Part shown: positions 8,091 to 17,662 of the stretch, piece by piece
How positions within the stretch are numbered: the stretch's first letter is position 1
How the letters are laid out: every line of letters starts with the position of its first letter
NCBI GenBank assembly: GCA_963851035.1
Contig: CAWKNY010000009.1
Location: 248,001-312,000, forward strand
DNA: 64,000 nt
Direction: 5' to 3'
Origin: DASTFP01 sp963851035
Lineage (GTDB): Bacteria; Verrucomicrobiota; Verrucomicrobiia; Chthoniobacterales; Terrimicrobiaceae
Program-made: the position numbers and the translations under genes
The notes under the pieces: model-generated
Databases searched by the model: none
What the model was told of the DNA's origin: nothing
The model's input: the letters and a program-made list of their open reading frames with translations, nothing else

Positions 8091-9203
8091 CCACGGAACA
8101 GTAAAGCGCTACGTCTTTAAGCATAAAGAAAATCCCTTGACGTCGGAGTGACCGCGATATCTTGTTTCCCCCTGAGTAGTTGGGAAATGGGGGATTTATT
8201 CTATAGGTGAGAAGTCTGAGAAGGGAGGCGGCAGAGCGTTCAGCTGCTTCGCAGCCTCTGAGGCTGGCCACACGGCAAACACGAGCCGCGGATGACCATG
8301 TCCGTTCGTCCTCACGCGAGAAACTGCGGCAAAAGTGGCGACTTTGCGTGGAATGGGCGGGAGGACTCCGTTTCTCGGTCAACTCTCTATGACGATTGTC
8401 CAATCATCTCCGGGAAAGCATCTCAACTCTCGTCCGATTCAGAGGAGAATGTCTTGTCCGGGAGGAACATTCAAGAAGTTCACCAAATCTTATCTCCGGA
8501 CGCTTTCGCTCTTCTACAAAGAGATGCCCGAAGTGAAGGTTAGTGATTACGGAAATGGTGGTAAAGTTCAATCACACGAGCAAGACTTATACACTCGTCT
8601 GACCGTGTATTCGCGCGTGGCTCAGCGGTGTCCCGAAGAGGGCGGCCTCAGGCGTCCAAGCTGCTCCACGACACTGTCAATTACCATGACGCGCTCGATG
8701 CACGCGCGTGTCGGGGATTCTCAACTTGTCAATAAGCTTGGGGATGTGGAATGGTAGAAACGCGCACTTCGTGGCAGTGCTTCATCGATCCGGGCCGGCG
8801 CAGCGGCCTTTCGACAACCTGCATAGCATCAGCGACTTCACGCCGGCAGGCCGCAGTCGGAATCCGCCCTTCCTGCTGCCAGATCCGATACACTGAGAAG
8901 ATTGTCCTTACGTCGTCGCGTCGCATAGAATCCGAATCGATCGTCCAATTCCCTACGGCCGCGCCAGAAAGAAAAGTGCTCACGATTTGCTTTCCAATTT
9001 AGAAAAGAACGGCAAAATCGCCATGGTGCAAATGAACCAAAAAGCTGTAGATTCTTCGATCGGCTTTTGATCCTTCGAGAAGTCACTGTCCGGCCAGGTA
9101 GCGTTTCGGGCACGAACGCCGTTAGTCGCTGGGGGACATTTTGTTGCGCAGCGATTGATTTTCCGGATCGCCCTTTTATCTTCCCTGAGAGGAGACTGCG
9201 TTT
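8091..9203. other. Gene-poor stretch, no gene recognised
   Basis: About 1.1 kb with only fragmentary open frames (the longest, 8335-8757 on plus, is 140 codons with no recognisable motif and unusual composition). TTCTATAGG at 8198-8206 is a lone promoter-like word. The stretch may be decayed coding sequence continuous with the pseudogene to its left. The only functional signal is the ribosome site GAGAGGAGA at 9187-9195, ahead of the glycosyltransferase. Confidence 0.45.
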
Positions 9204-10361
9204 GTGCGCATTGCGCTTTTTGCCTGGGACTCGCTCGACTCCATTTTTGTCGGCGGCGCTGGGGTTCACGTTTCTGAACTTGGGCGGGCCCTGGCCGCAC
9301 TCGGCCACGAAGTCCATCTCTTTACGCGTCAGGCGGCGGGCCGGGCCCGCGACGAACGGGTGGACGGAATTTTCCTGCATCGGTGCGGTTTCGATCTCGA
9401 CAGCGACTTCTTGCGTGAGACCTGGAACATGTGCCGCGCGTTTGAGCACCACTTTCTCGCCACGCGCGACCTGGTTGGCGAGTTTGACATCGTTCACGCG
9501 CACGACTGGTTGACCGCGGACGTGCTCTCGTTGGTCAAGCACCACTGCGACGCTCGACGCTTGCTGACCATGCATTCCACCGAGTATGGCCGCTGTGGCA
9601 ACGTGGTCCACTTGGGTCGCAGCGAGGCGGTGCGCCATCGCGAGTGGCGAGGCATCTATGTCGCCGAGCGGGTGATCTGTGTCAGCGGGGCATTGCGCGA
9701 TGAGATTGTGTGGCACTACAGCGCGCCCAGAGACAAATGCCGCGTGATCTACAATGGCATCCGCCCGGAAAGTTTCGACTTTCCGTGCGATCCGGGTGTG
9801 ATCAAGGATTCGATTGGCATCCATCCCATGGCGCCCACGATCCTTTTCGCCGGGCGTGTCGTCTACCAGAAAGGGGTGGATATTCTCCTTGACGCGATTC
9901 CTCACGTGCTCAAACACGTGCCCACGGCGGTGTTCGTCGTGGCTGGCGACGGCGAGATGCGCTGGGACCTGGAGAATGCCTCCCGGATGCGTGGCCTGGG
10001 TTACAACATACGCTGGCTCGGCAAAGTGCCGCGCGAACCGCTCCGCGACCTGATGAAGTCCTGTGACGCCGTGTGCGTGCCGAGCCGCAACGAACCCTTC
10101 GGCATTGTGATCCTTGAGGCGTGGTCGGCATCGAAGCCCGTCGTGGCAACCGTGATCGGCGGACCAGGCGAGTTCGTCACGCATGACCGCACTGGCTTCT
10201 CAATCAATCCAAACTCCGATTCCGTGGCCTGGGGTATCGGTCACATTCTTGCGAATTTCGAACATGCCCGCTGGATGGGTCGCAACGGTCGCCGCGAGGT
10301 GGAAAGGCGCTTCACCTGGGACGTTGTCGCCCGGCAAACGGTCGAGGCGTACCAAGGATGA
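9204..10361 (+). CDS. GT4 family glycosyltransferase
   Basis: A 385-residue GT-B fold retaining glycosyltransferase. The N-terminal half opens MRIALFAWDS and has the acceptor-side glycine loop VGGAGVHVSEL (residues about 16-26), as in starch/glycogen synthase-like GT4 enzymes. The C-terminal half has AGRVVYQKGVDILLDA and the sugar-nucleotide motif EPFGIVILEAW. It would transfer a sugar from a nucleotide donor to glycan, glycogen-like polymer or lipid; donor and acceptor cannot be told. The start is GTG at 9204, supported by the strong ribosome site GAGAGGAGA nine bases upstream. It stands alone, converging on the PrsW gene. Confidence 0.88.
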   Translation: MRIALFAWDSLDSIFVGGAGVHVSELGRALAALGHEVHLFTRQAAGRARDERVDGIFLHRCGFDLDSDFLRETWNMCRAFEHHFLATRDLVGEFDIVHAHDWLTADVLSLVKHHCDARRLLTMHSTEYGRCGNVVHLGRSEAVRHREWRGIYVAERVICVSGALRDEIVWHYSAPRDKCRVIYNGIRPESFDFPCDPGVIKDSIGIHPMAPTILFAGRVVYQKGVDILLDAIPHVLKHVPTAVFVVAGDGEMRWDLENASRMRGLGYNIRWLGKVPREPLRDLMKSCDAVCVPSRNEPFGIVILEAWSASKPVVATVIGGPGEFVTHDRTGFSINPNSDSVAWGIGHILANFEHARWMGRNGRREVERRFTWDVVARQTVEAYQG

Positions 10362-10422
10362 TTCCTTAAACCAGGCGTATGGGTTGTTTCACGCAATCCG
10401 TGGCGTCGTCAGGAAGTGATGC

Positions 10423-11649
10423 TCATGCACGCAATGCGTCGATCTCGCGACGCCAGCCCGCGACGAGCTTGTCGGTCTCGGGATTTGCGCAAGCGGCGAT
10501 CACCGCGCGCTTGCGGAAGGCCAGTTCGTGCTGCGCGTTGACAAGTGCCGCGGACCGGCGGCGATCGATCCTCTTGATGCGACGGGTCCGGAAGATGCCA
10601 TCGCGCCGGATATCCGCATATTCCTCAGGCGTCACAGCGCCACCCACCTCGCTGGCCAGCTGTTCCTCGATGACACGGCGCTCCCATTTTCCACTCTTCC
10701 GCAGGGCCACGAGGATCACGATCACAAAGGGAAGGAAGAGGATGAGATTCTGGATGCTCGTGACGATCCATACTTCAAAAAACGGGCTCTGCGGAGGGGG
10801 GCCAGGTTCGGGCAGTTCCTCACCGGCCTGGCGCAGCAGAATCGTGATGATCAGTCCCAGGCTGTTGTTGATGGTGTGGGCAAGAATCGCCAGCGCGAGG
10901 CCAATAAGCGGCGCGACAACATACATCCAACGGCGGGTGGCTTGCCGCGCGTAACCGAGAAAAGCACCGAAAATTCCGGTAAACATCGCATGGCCGCCCA
11001 GCCCGAAAAGCGCGAAGCGCGCGCCATACTGAAACCCCCATGGGGCGACTCCATACTCGGCGTACGTTTGCGCAACATAGAGGGGAGCCTCCACGAGGTT
11101 GAAGCCGACGCCGACCAGCGCTCCATACACAAACCCGTCGCGCATGTTGTCGAATTCGGCGCGGAGAAAGGCAAACAGCAGGAGGACGCCGAACGCCTTT
11201 GTCAGCTCTTCCACGATCGGCGCCGCGAGGGGCGCGCCAAGCAGAAGCATACCGTGAGGGCCAAGGTACTCGCGGATGTGCGGATAATGCTGTAACCACT
11301 GTCCAATCGCCATGATTATCCCCGTGTTCACCGGCAGAGCCAGTCCCGTCGCAATCAGCGCTCCCCACAGAATGGAAACCGCGAACAGCCAGGGTGATTC
11401 CCGCTCGCGACGGTCAAGGTATCGCAAGATGAGAACCGGGATGATCGAGAGCCCCGCGGAAAAAAGAAGTCCGATGGCAAATACCCGCGCGGCGCCCGCT
11501 TTGAGCGATCCCACAGCCAGGAGAATCACGGCGGTCGAGAGCAAGATCGCAGCGACGAGGGCAATAATCACCGGCACTGCAACCTGTCGTCTCCGAAGGG
11601 GAGAGCCGGCCATCAGGCGTTCAAAGCTCGAATCACCGGACATGCCCAT
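10423..11649 (-). CDS. PrsW-family intramembrane metalloprotease
   Basis: A 408-residue polytopic membrane protein with about eight hydrophobic helices and a basic, cytosolic C-terminal tail of about 90 residues. All four PrsW signatures are visible: the EE pair in PIVEELTK, DGFVYGALVGVGFNLVE, the His in GGHAMF, and HTINN. PrsW proteins cleave membrane substrates such as anti-sigma factors. No sigma/anti-sigma pair lies nearby, so the substrate is unknown. The ATG at 11649 has a second ATG two codons on (11643). It is transcribed towards the glycosyltransferase and away from the SDR gene. Confidence 0.87.
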   Translation of the reverse strand: MGMSGDSSFERLMAGSPLRRRQVAVPVIIALVAAILLSTAVILLAVGSLKAGAARVFAIGLLFSAGLSIIPVLILRYLDRRERESPWLFAVSILWGALIATGLALPVNTGIIMAIGQWLQHYPHIREYLGPHGMLLLGAPLAAPIVEELTKAFGVLLLFAFLRAEFDNMRDGFVYGALVGVGFNLVEAPLYVAQTYAEYGVAPWGFQYGARFALFGLGGHAMFTGIFGAFLGYARQATRRWMYVVAPLIGLALAILAHTINNSLGLIITILLRQAGEELPEPGPPPQSPFFEVWIVTSIQNLILFLPFVIVILVALRKSGKWERRVIEEQLASEVGGAVTPEEYADIRRDGIFRTRRIKRIDRRRSAALVNAQHELAFRKRAVIAACANPETDKLVAGWRREIDALRA

Positions 11650-11856
11650 GAGGCCTTCTTACAGGCTGACCGGCCTTCTTGGCAAGGCAGCGACCCAGGG
11701 GTGCTTTCGAACTTGAAGGAAGGTCGCTATCAACTCAGCATTATAGAAATTTCGCTCGATGCGAGGATCGAATTACACGTGGAATTCCCATAGCGCCGGG
11801 TTCTCGCCCACTTCTCCAGAAATATCGCGCCATTGCGTGGAATGAACGTGGAGCGC

Positions 11857-12609
11857 ATGAAGGGCAAGTCGGTCGTCATATCCGGAGCGGCATTGGGAAT
11901 CGGCCGGGCTACGGCGGTGAAGTTTGCCGCGGAAGGCGCAAGGCTTGTCATTCAGGACATCCAGTCCGAACCGCTGCTCGCATTTCGGGACGAGCTCCGA
12001 GACGGTGAAACGCCAGTGGAGGCCGTTGTCGGCGATGTTGCCAAGGCGGCCGACTGCCAAGCTATGATCCGCACCGCTGTGGAAGCCTACGGCCGAGTGG
12101 ACGTTGTTGTCGCCAATGCAGGCATTATCCAGCTCGGAGACGTTGTTGAATCAACCGTTGAAGATTGGGAAAAAGTTATGGCCGTCGATGGCCGAGGCAT
12201 GTTTCTGACATGCAAGTACGCGATTGAAGCAATGCTCAAGACAGGCGGGGGCTCGATCGTCTGCGTTTCCTCCATTTCCGGTCTGGCAGGACAGAGCCGG
12301 CAATCCACATATGGACCAGCGAAATTCGTGGCCACAGGGATAACAAAGCACCTTGCCGTCGAGTGGGCCCGGAGGGGCATCCGAGTCAATGCGGTTGCGC
12401 CTGGGACGATCAATACCGAGCGGGTCAGGAAGATGCCCGAAGAACCCGGTGGCATCGAATACATCGAAACAGTTAAAAAGGCGCATCCCATGGGACGACT
12501 CGGTGAGCCCGAGGAGGTCGCCAATGCCATTCTTTTCCTGGCTTCAGACGAAGCATCCTTCGTCACGGGCGCCGTCCTTCCTGTCGACGGCGGATATCTG
12601 GCCCAGTAG
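11857..12609 (+). CDS. SDR-family NAD(P)-dependent oxidoreductase
   Basis: A 250-residue short-chain dehydrogenase/reductase. Rossmann motif SGAALGIGRA near residue 8, NAG motif (VVANAGI), catalytic Ser in VSSISG and YxxxK as YGPAK, plus the C-terminal LPVDGGYLAQ typical of classical SDRs. Asp after beta-2 (VIQD) favours NAD over NADP. The ATG at 11857 follows a GTGGAG ribosome site and begins directly at the Rossmann fold. Earlier in-frame starts (ATG 11842, TTG 11833) are possible. It stands alone, with its stop 23 bp from the convergent comB. Substrate unknown. Confidence 0.9.
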   Translation: MKGKSVVISGAALGIGRATAVKFAAEGARLVIQDIQSEPLLAFRDELRDGETPVEAVVGDVAKAADCQAMIRTAVEAYGRVDVVVANAGIIQLGDVVESTVEDWEKVMAVDGRGMFLTCKYAIEAMLKTGGGSIVCVSSISGLAGQSRQSTYGPAKFVATGITKHLAVEWARRGIRVNAVAPGTINTERVRKMPEEPGGIEYIETVKKAHPMGRLGEPEEVANAILFLASDEASFVTGAVLPVDGGYLAQ

Positions 12610-12632
12610 GCGGCAGACGCGCTCATGCGATC

Positions 12633-13448
12633 TTAGCTTCGCGCTTCCCCTCCGGCAGCTGTGCTTCGATAGTCCGGCGACCGGGTGGCGACGCGCATTG
12701 GCATTACCCTGCCATTCGTGTCCATCTCGAAAACTGAGCTCAGGAGATCGCGCTGGGCGCAGTAGGGTACGTCTTCACAGAGCTCGGGAATTGAAAGCAA
12801 GCGACGGCCATTTCGCGACTCAGACATCGCGGTCAACAGGTCGTCCTTCGCCGCGCAAAACAGCTTACGGGCCATCAGCGCCGAATCGGAACAACCCTGG
12901 TCACACCATTTTGCCCAAAGCAGCTCGCAAAGCGCTCCGGCGCAAAGGGCATCTTCGTACGCCGGTTCTTCCCTTGTCCCTGCACACACGAGAAAGAGCC
13001 GCGACGGAACCTCGCTGATGAGCCAGTCAGCCGTTGCCCGCAGGTTCAAAAACGAAGCGACCAGAATCCTGCCCGCATGAGCACTGGCCCTCAGCGCTCG
13101 CGTGCCATTGGTGGTTGTCATGACAATGGTCTTGTCCCCAACGACCTCGCGTCCGAACTCCCGCGGGGAATTTCCTAAATCAAATTCAATGCCGCCGGTG
13201 AGCTCCGTCCGTATCCTAATTCCCTCGCGCTCACCGGCAAGAAGCACGTCAGCCTGTTGGGAGCGAATCGCCAGCGCCTCTGGGATGCTCGCTACCGGGA
13301 GGATAGCCCTCGCACCGTTGTGGAGCGCGACGGCCATGCTGCTCGTCGCGCGCAGCACATCAAAGACCACGCACGTCGTTGTGCTCAATTCAAGACGCTC
13401 CAACGCCGCAAACTCCACCGGCGAAAACAAGACCTCAAGGCTTCTCAT
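12633..13448 (-). CDS. comB: 2-phosphosulfolactate phosphatase family protein (ComB)
   Basis: A 271-residue protein of the ComB family: FDVLRATSSM near residue 29, AGEREGIRI, FDLGNSPREF, TTNGTRAL, CAGTREE and the acidic EDALCAGALC block. In methanogens ComB dephosphorylates 2-phosphosulfolactate during coenzyme M synthesis. In bacteria the same family is widespread and its role is often unproven; no other sulfolactate gene is visible here. It is a single gene, convergent with the SDR. Confidence 0.88.
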   Translation of the reverse strand: MRSLEVLFSPVEFAALERLELSTTTCVVFDVLRATSSMAVALHNGARAILPVASIPEALAIRSQQADVLLAGEREGIRIRTELTGGIEFDLGNSPREFGREVVGDKTIVMTTTNGTRALRASAHAGRILVASFLNLRATADWLISEVPSRLFLVCAGTREEPAYEDALCAGALCELLWAKWCDQGCSDSALMARKLFCAAKDDLLTAMSESRNGRRLLSIPELCEDVPYCAQRDLLSSVFEMDTNGRVMPMRVATRSPDYRSTAAGGEARS

Positions 13449-13765
13449 TGGCTCACAAACCTTCCGATTTCCGCGAATGATATTACGAGAACGTCAGCCT
13501 GCGCGAAGGCGAAACTTTGCAGTCTTTCACCTTACGCCGATCGGACCTGCGGTCCCGTTGTTGAGGCGGTGGTGTCAACCACCTGTCACAGACAGGCGCA
13601 AAGCGGCCTGAGGCCTATTTAAGATTCAAGGCCGGCTGGAACTGCAGACCGGATCCTTGTATGTCGTGTCATCGCCAAGTTTTGATTCAAAGTAGGCCCG
13701 CTGCTGTTTGGAAAACTTTGTTCCCTTTCACTTTAGCAATTCCGGCCGTGAGTAAGCCCGCAAAC
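13449..13765. other. Intergenic, no gene recognised
   Basis: About 317 bases between comB and the CPBP gene, both on minus. I see no coding signal, tRNA or strong hairpin; it presumably holds the comB promoter on the left side. Confidence 0.4.
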
Positions 13766-14908
13766 TTACTGCCACGGGCTGCCCAAGATGAAGAGAGCCC
13801 ACACGCCGATCAGGATGTGCGAGACGCTCACACAGAGCAGGGAACGGTGTTTGTCGTAGAGCAGACACCAAAAAATGTTTGGGACGATGATCAGCAACGG
13901 GAAGACAAGGCTCTTCATATGGAGATGCGTCGCAGCAGCGATCAGAGTCGTCGTGGCAATGATTCTCGTCTTGGCAAAGCGACCCGTCAGAAAGTGAATA
14001 AGCGAATGCTGCAAAGCACTGCGCAAAATGATCTCCTGCAAAACACAAAAGAGCGAATACGTCACCGCAATTCCGAGAGCAAAGCCAAACGAATAACGCT
14101 GGAAGAATGGAAATGAGAAAACGGGCGCAGGCATAAACTCGGTCACCGTCAAAATCCACTTCATCACCGTCAGCAGCGCAATGAAGATGGCGGTCTTGAC
14201 CAAAGTATCCGCGAGGGAACTGCGCCAGTTCTTTAATGTGAATCCATAGTCGGTCCAGGAATACGGAGTCGACCTCATCATGAAGACTACAATCACCGCG
14301 GACACCGCGAGAAGTGCCGAAGTCACAAACGTCGTGGTCTTGAGCGACTTTACATAGTCCAGCGCGAGCCTGGCAAAGAACGAATACCCGGCCACAATTA
14401 AGATCGCCGAAGAGAAGAAATTGCCAACGCTGATGCGCTTCTTGAACTCATCAATTCCGGTCTTCATCGACTGAATGGCGAGTGAATTCGTCGAACGAAT
14501 AATCGTTGCGAGATCGTTGATGTGGTTGATGACAATCGCGTTGTAAATGTCCTTTCCTTGCGGAAGCGACTTCGCAATATAGTGCAAGTCGAGTTTTATA
14601 AGAGTTGAAGGGACTTGGGTTTCAACCGTTGCCGATCGTGGCTTGTTCTCGATGATCGAAAGGAGCCCGAACACCGCGCCGGTTGAAAGACTTTCCAACA
14701 GCAAATGCTTTTCCTCCCGATAGATGTCCACCGCCCCGTCGACGATGAGATAGAAGTAATCGCTTGGTGCGTCTTCCTCGATGATAATACTTCCAGCAGG
14801 GTGATTTTCGACCAGGGCGCAAGCCGCCACGGCCCGGATTTGTTCAGGGGTGACATCTGAAAAAAGGGCTGAACGCTCCAAAAAATGAACTGTTTCCTCG
14901 AAGTCCAT
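13766..14908 (-). CDS. Cyclic-nucleotide-binding-like domain fused to CPBP (Abi-type) membrane protease domain
   Basis: A 380-residue two-part protein. Residues about 1-125 form a cNMP-binding beta-roll (ALFSDVTPEQIRAV, then AGSIIIEEDAPSDYFYLIVDG). The phosphate-cassette equivalent FGLLSIIENKPRSATV keeps the Arg but has Leu in place of the usual Glu of FGE. After a linker come about seven hydrophobic helices resembling CPBP intramembrane proteases. The first motif EExxxR reads QEIILR, a later His lies in THLHMK, and the last motif HxxxN reads HILIG, so proteolytic activity is doubtful. The start at ATG 14908 places the beta-roll at the N-terminus; a GTG at 14977 would add 23 residues. It could be a ligand-controlled membrane protease or pseudoprotease. 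Confidence 0.78.
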   Translation of the reverse strand: MDFEETVHFLERSALFSDVTPEQIRAVAACALVENHPAGSIIIEEDAPSDYFYLIVDGAVDIYREEKHLLLESLSTGAVFGLLSIIENKPRSATVETQVPSTLIKLDLHYIAKSLPQGKDIYNAIVINHINDLATIIRSTNSLAIQSMKTGIDEFKKRISVGNFFSSAILIVAGYSFFARLALDYVKSLKTTTFVTSALLAVSAVIVVFMMRSTPYSWTDYGFTLKNWRSSLADTLVKTAIFIALLTVMKWILTVTEFMPAPVFSFPFFQRYSFGFALGIAVTYSLFCVLQEIILRSALQHSLIHFLTGRFAKTRIIATTTLIAAATHLHMKSLVFPLLIIVPNIFWCLLYDKHRSLLCVSVSHILIGVWALFILGSPWQ

Positions 14909-15047
14909 AGAAAGGGTTTCGCCCGAAATTATAGCGTCCCGCCTCCCTCGGGGTTTGCTCTTCTCGCCAAACAGCACGTTACGGATGCGGCTAATCCAAA
15001 CCGATCTCTGCCGATCGTCGCGGCCAAGGAACGACGCGAAGCCGCCA

Positions 15048-16415
15048 TTAGAACAAGACGGTCAGCCGGAAGGTCAGCGCCCAAGCGCCTCCCAGCTTGG
15101 CGCCCGCTCCGGGCGTTGGGATGTAGCTCACCGCCGGCTGAAAGAAGGTTCCTGCGACGAGATGTGCTTGATAATAGCCTTGAAACATTAGTTCGCTTGC
15201 GCGATGGAAAGCCTTCGGATTCAGCCATGCCCATGACATGCCCGCACCCAGGGAGTCGGCGGGCCGCCGCGGCACAAATCCAAAGCCAGTGCAGCCCATG
15301 CCAAAGTATTGGTTGATCGGAAGCACCTCGGCATTGTTCACGCCAAATTGGACGAACGTTGAGAGCGATGTGCCCTGGACATCGTCCGGCGCGATGGTCA
15401 CGCCTTTTCCACCGCGCACTTCCCGACGAGCTGCGGCCGCGGCATGATTCGACCAGATGCGCTGGCTGGCAAACATATAAAACCCAGCCGTGCCGTCCTG
15501 TGAGACATTTGGCCGCTGCACCAAGCCGGATTGATACCAAAGCCCCGCTCCGAACTGGCCGGGATACTTACCCGCGATCACCCAATCCAAGCCCGCTTCC
15601 CAGATGTTAAAATAATCGCCGTCAAAGTGGGGTCCGGTCATGCCGGTCTGCACGCCCAGGATGACATTCCCATCGTAAAGGCCGTAGCTAAGATACGTAT
15701 TCCTGGTGGGAGCGAGCGTCAGTGTAATGCCGCACACCGAGTTGTAGTATCCGCCAATGGCGCCAAGCAGAGTGGGATTCACGAAGACGGGCGTATAGAG
15801 CAGGCCGGTTACCGCGGGAATGCTAAGCTCCCGGTCTTGGGTGGGCACAGGACGGGCGACGTTGTCGAAATCAAATGTCGGCACCACCTTGCCGATACGG
15901 ACAATGACCTTCTCGTCAAAGAAACTCTGCCTGTACCAGAGCTGATAAAGTTCAGAACGGTCGAGCGGCGGTTGTCCGGGGAGGCTGTTGTAGCCTTGCA
16001 CGCTGCCGGCCTGAGCGTTGGTGTTCTCACCGTTAAATTGAAGGAATTGAATTCCAAAGGACGCGCCCTTCCAGCCGGCAAGTTTCTCCGCGTCGACGTC
16101 CGCGCCGACGATCAGCGCGCTGTTCCAGCTCCACTTGCCTGGTTGGGCGCCGCCGGAAATCAACCCGTTGGTGTCGGCCAGCCATACACCGCCGAGACGA
16201 AGTCCGGTCTCGTCCAAAGGTTTTCCAGGGATCAATCCGATCAGCCACGCGTTGCCGGGAAGGCTGTCCACCGCCGCCGGGTTTCCGGAAATGGCTTCGG
16301 GCGGTCTGCCTCGGACCTCATCAGGAAAGGAAACGGGGGGTTCCTCGCAAGGCGCGAGATGCGGAAGTATCGCCGTGAGCAGAGCCACGGCTGGAAGACA
16401 ATAGCTTCGAGTCAC
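15048..16415 (-). CDS. OprB-like carbohydrate-selective outer-membrane porin
   Basis: A 455-residue protein starting VTRSYCLPAVALLTAILPHL, an export signal, followed by alternating aromatic/polar strands typical of a beta-barrel. These include LYQLWYRQSF, VRIGKVVPTFDFD and NIWEAGLDWV, and it terminates in Phe after FRLTVLF. OprB-type porins let sugars or related small molecules cross the outer membrane. The GTG at 16415 overlaps the TGA of the MFS gene (GTGA), so it is the last gene of a four-gene operon. An open frame running further upstream is only overlap with the MFS gene. Substrate unknown. Confidence 0.82.
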   Translation of the reverse strand: MTRSYCLPAVALLTAILPHLAPCEEPPVSFPDEVRGRPPEAISGNPAAVDSLPGNAWLIGLIPGKPLDETGLRLGGVWLADTNGLISGGAQPGKWSWNSALIVGADVDAEKLAGWKGASFGIQFLQFNGENTNAQAGSVQGYNSLPGQPPLDRSELYQLWYRQSFFDEKVIVRIGKVVPTFDFDNVARPVPTQDRELSIPAVTGLLYTPVFVNPTLLGAIGGYYNSVCGITLTLAPTRNTYLSYGLYDGNVILGVQTGMTGPHFDGDYFNIWEAGLDWVIAGKYPGQFGAGLWYQSGLVQRPNVSQDGTAGFYMFASQRIWSNHAAAAARREVRGGKGVTIAPDDVQGTSLSTFVQFGVNNAEVLPINQYFGMGCTGFGFVPRRPADSLGAGMSWAWLNPKAFHRASELMFQGYYQAHLVAGTFFQPAVSYIPTPGAGAKLGGAWALTFRLTVLF

Positions 16416-17653
16416 TGGGGAGAGTCCGCCTTGTGAAACGGAAGCGAGATGGCGAGCAGGGAGGCCGCGATCGTTCCAATGGCCACATACACCCAGCCGA
16501 GCGGGGCCTGAGAGGTTTCCGGGAGGTAAGCGGCGAGAGCCATCGTTACACTCACCGCCAGGTAGCAAAGCGAGCTGATGAAGCCGCCGAGCAAGCCGAG
16601 ATTGTTCGAGAAGAGCCCAAGAGCCATCCCATACATCGTCGGGCAAAGCGTCCCGCATCCCGCCAAGGCCAGCATGCCCCCAAGCGTGATGGCCATAAAG
16701 GACGGAGTCAAAAACATCCCGCTTGCAAGAAGGATTAGCGCGCCGGCAAAGAACACGCCGAGCGCACCAAAGCATAATTGGCGTGGCGTGGTCCGCGTTG
16801 CCAGGGATGTGCAAGCCACCTCACCGCTCAAATTGGCGCCGCCGATAACCAGCGCGATCAACCCATATGCTGCCGCGGAGAATCCAAGATTTTCTTGATA
16901 CAGAAACGGCGCCACAACGCCAAAAACCAACTGCGCGCTCGCAATCAAGCTGAAGACCGCCGTGTACGCGACGAATCGAACATTTCCCAGGGCACCAATC
17001 AGGACTCTGCCCGCCGATGCCGGATGGAATGGCACTCGGTTATCCGCCGAAAGTGTTTCCGGGAGACGTAATAAGACGAGCACGACAACGAGCCCGGCCA
17101 GCATCGCGATGGCGGCGAAGACGAACCGCCAGGAGACATACTGCACGAGAAATCCACCCGCCGCTGGCGCAAGGACCGGGGCGAGTCCCCAGGCAATCCC
17201 CAGCAAACCGGACACCGACGTGAGGCGCGCTCCGCGAAAGAGATCGGCCGCCACGGCATACGAGATCACCATGCAAGAGCTCGCGCCAATACCTTGCAGG
17301 AACCGCAACCCAAGCAACGACCAGATATCCGGCGCAGCCGCGCAGCCAATGCTCGCAGTGACGAGAAGCGTCAACCCTGCCAGTAGTGTTCTTCGGCGTC
17401 CCCAGAAATCAGCGAGCATGCCGAGCGGGATGAGTGCCAGGCACATCCCCAGCACGTAGACGGTCACGGTATTCTGGACGAAAGCATTTGAGGAAGCAAG
17501 ATCCCGCACCATGTCGGGCATCGCGGGCGTGTAGGCGTCCAACGGAATCTGACTTAGCGGAATGACGGCGAGCAGGAGCGCCACCACTCCCCGAGCGTCT
17601 GCCGCCTGGGGTTGAGGCTGCACTTCCGAAACCTGATCGTTCAACCCGGGCAT
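16412..17653 (-). CDS. Bcr/CflA-family multidrug efflux MFS transporter
   Basis: A 413-residue major facilitator with about 12 hydrophobic helices. Visible motifs are LDAYTPAMPDM in TM1 (typical of Bcr/CflA), motif A GMLADFWGRRRTL between TM2 and TM3, and the GIGASSCMV helix. These are proton-driven drug exporters of the inner membrane. It sits between the FAD oxidoreductase (9 bp away) and the porin (4-base overlap), so it may export the product or substrate of that enzyme. Confidence 0.9.
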   Translation of the reverse strand: MPGLNDQVSEVQPQPQAADARGVVALLLAVIPLSQIPLDAYTPAMPDMVRDLASSNAFVQNTVTVYVLGMCLALIPLGMLADFWGRRRTLLAGLTLLVTASIGCAAAPDIWSLLGLRFLQGIGASSCMVISYAVAADLFRGARLTSVSGLLGIAWGLAPVLAPAAGGFLVQYVSWRFVFAAIAMLAGLVVVLVLLRLPETLSADNRVPFHPASAGRVLIGALGNVRFVAYTAVFSLIASAQLVFGVVAPFLYQENLGFSAAAYGLIALVIGGANLSGEVACTSLATRTTPRQLCFGALGVFFAGALILLASGMFLTPSFMAITLGGMLALAGCGTLCPTMYGMALGLFSNNLGLLGGFISSLCYLAVSVTMALAAYLPETSQAPLGWVYVAIGTIAASLLAISLPFHKADSPQ

Positions 17654-17662
17654 GACGGGGCA

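Noticed and set aside
8335..8757. 140-codon plus-strand frame
   Set aside because: No motif or signal peptide; biased low-information composition.
8838..10184. 448-codon minus-strand open frame
   Set aside because: Mostly antisense to the GT4 gene with GTG start and ribosome site; composition lacks protein-like motifs.
10528..11295. 255-codon plus-strand open frame
   Set aside because: Antisense to the PrsW gene, whose four signatures are intact.
16416..16814. N-terminal extension of the porin frame
   Set aside because: It overlaps the coding end of the MFS gene, and the GTG at 16415 begins a clear signal peptide.
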